From the NCBI GenBank assembly GCA_018650745.1, contig JABIFK010000786.1, positions 1 through 5,667 on the forward strand: 5,667 nucleotides of DNA. The letters run 5' to 3'. Below are positions 5,191 through 5,667 of this stretch, piece by piece (position 1 is the stretch's first letter; every line of letters begins with the position of its first letter). The stretch is from Candidatus Latescibacterota bacterium. GTDB lineage: Bacteria > Latescibacterota > UBA2968. The notes beneath the pieces are model-generated. The model was given only the letters and a program-made list of their open reading frames with translations. It searched no databases and was not told the origin of the DNA. The position numbers were made by a program, and so were the translations under genes.

Positions 5191-5667
5191 GTGTTTGATT
5201 TATTGGATTTGGATAAGGTGCCAGATGTGGGAGAGGCGCTTGAGCGAGGGGATGAGGATGGTGCGGTGCGGGCTTGGGCAGCGCATTTGCGGAGTCGTTC
5301 GCATACGCCGTGGGCAACGCATTTGCGGTTGCCACATTCGGCTGATGCAGAGCGAAAGGTTGAGCAGGCCGATCGAATTGTGAGAGGGGAGATTGAGCAA
5401 CAGGCGATTGATCATATTTTTGAGGGGGGGAAGATTGATTGGTTTTGTAATCCGACGCGTGAAAATGATGATTTGGCTGTGAATAATGAGTGGCAGTGGC
5501 AGTTGAATCGGATGGGGTTTTGGGTGGTGTTGGGTTCGGCCTATCAGATGACGGGAGATGAGGCGTATGCGCAGGCGTGGGTGAAACAGGTTCGGAGTTG
5601 GGCAGAGCAGTGTCTGCGACCAGATGATCATGGAAATTATGCCGAGTCGGCTTGGCGTACGATTGAG
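5191..5667 (+). CDS. heparinase II/III-family protein, N-terminal part (runs off right edge)
   Basis: 159 residues are visible and the frame is open at the window edge. The sequence fits the N-terminal alpha/alpha-toroid domain of heparinase II/III and alginate-lyase-like proteins: IDWFCNPT (82-89), NEWQWQLNRMGFWVVLGSAYQMTGDEAYAQAW in pieces over 99-130, and AESAWRTIE (151-159), where family members continue into an arginine-rich active-site segment. Full members have about 550-700 residues and cleave uronate-containing polysaccharides by beta-elimination, but the catalytic residues lie beyond the edge. No signal peptide is seen at this start, so it may be cytoplasmic or the start may be wrong. 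The GTG at 5191 is chosen because GGGAGG lies five bases upstream. An in-frame ATG at 5164 lacks a ribosome site. The upstream YiaK-like reductase could process sugar acids released by such a lyase. Confidence 0.78.
   Translation, partial: MFDLLDLDKVPDVGEALERGDEDGAVRAWAAHLRSRSHTPWATHLRLPHSADAERKVEQADRIVRGEIEQQAIDHIFEGGKIDWFCNPTRENDDLAVNNEWQWQLNRMGFWVVLGSAYQMTGDEAYAQAWVKQVRSWAEQCLRPDDHGNYAESAWRTIE
5275..5346 (+). repeat. tandem 12-codon repeat inside the heparinase-like gene
   Basis: TGGGCAGCGCATTTGCGG (5275-5292) recurs as TGGGCAACGCATTTGCGG (5311-5328) with one mismatch, at a period of 36 nt (12 codons). It encodes WAAHLR (29-34) and WATHLR (41-46). The remaining half of each unit has diverged. 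It looks like an in-frame duplication near the N-terminus. Confidence 0.5.

Noticed and set aside
5200..5631. Minus-strand open frame opposite the heparinase-like gene
   Set aside because: Low-complexity Arg/Pro/Ile-rich antisense shadow of a clear family member.

Overview
The window looks like Gram-negative bacterial DNA, because two adjacent genes encode proteins with Sec signal peptides and one of these is the start of an outer-membrane beta-barrel. A uronate-type reductase, a phytanoyl-CoA-dioxygenase-like (PhyH-like) protein and a heparinase II/III-type protein together suggest a polysaccharide-degrading heterotroph, perhaps marine. In my memory of such genomes (Poribacteria, Latescibacteria, Lentisphaerae and relatives) this set of families is common, but the phylum cannot be fixed from this window.

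Left half (1-2445, all on the minus strand), in transcription order: a NasT/AmiR-type ANTAR antitermination regulator (1861-2445), a 268-nt leader, the urea (or short-chain amide) ABC-transporter binding protein UrtA (333-1592), then a beta-barrel porin that runs off the left edge (1-268). The leader is the most informative part. It can fold into three hairpins with hexanucleotide loops that have A at position 1 and G at position 4, the signature of ANTAR RNA targets. The last of these overlaps the 5' arm of a strong intrinsic terminator. This gives a complete antitermination switch: the regulator, its RNA target, the terminator it should relieve, and the nitrogen-uptake gene downstream. The regulator's receiver domain seems to lack the usual phosphoacceptor aspartate.

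Right half (2740-5667, all on the plus strand): a 3'-truncated CoA-binding-protein gene (2740-2922), a YiaK/DlgD-type 2,3-diketo-L-gulonate reductase (2940-3926), a PhyH-like dioxygenase (4069-4911), a 279-nt gap holding a long palindromic element and a separate 11-bp inverted repeat, and the N-terminal part of a heparinase II/III-family protein (5191 to the right edge). These genes could belong to a locus for degrading uronate-containing polysaccharide. The divergent AT-rich gap 2446-2739 separates the two halves.

There is also a sharp change in codon usage near the 3' end of urtA (about 540-560). The last 68 or so codons are GC-ending and switch to AAG/GAG/CAG, whereas most of the gene uses AAA/GAA/CAA. 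This suggests recombination within the gene or an assembly chimera.
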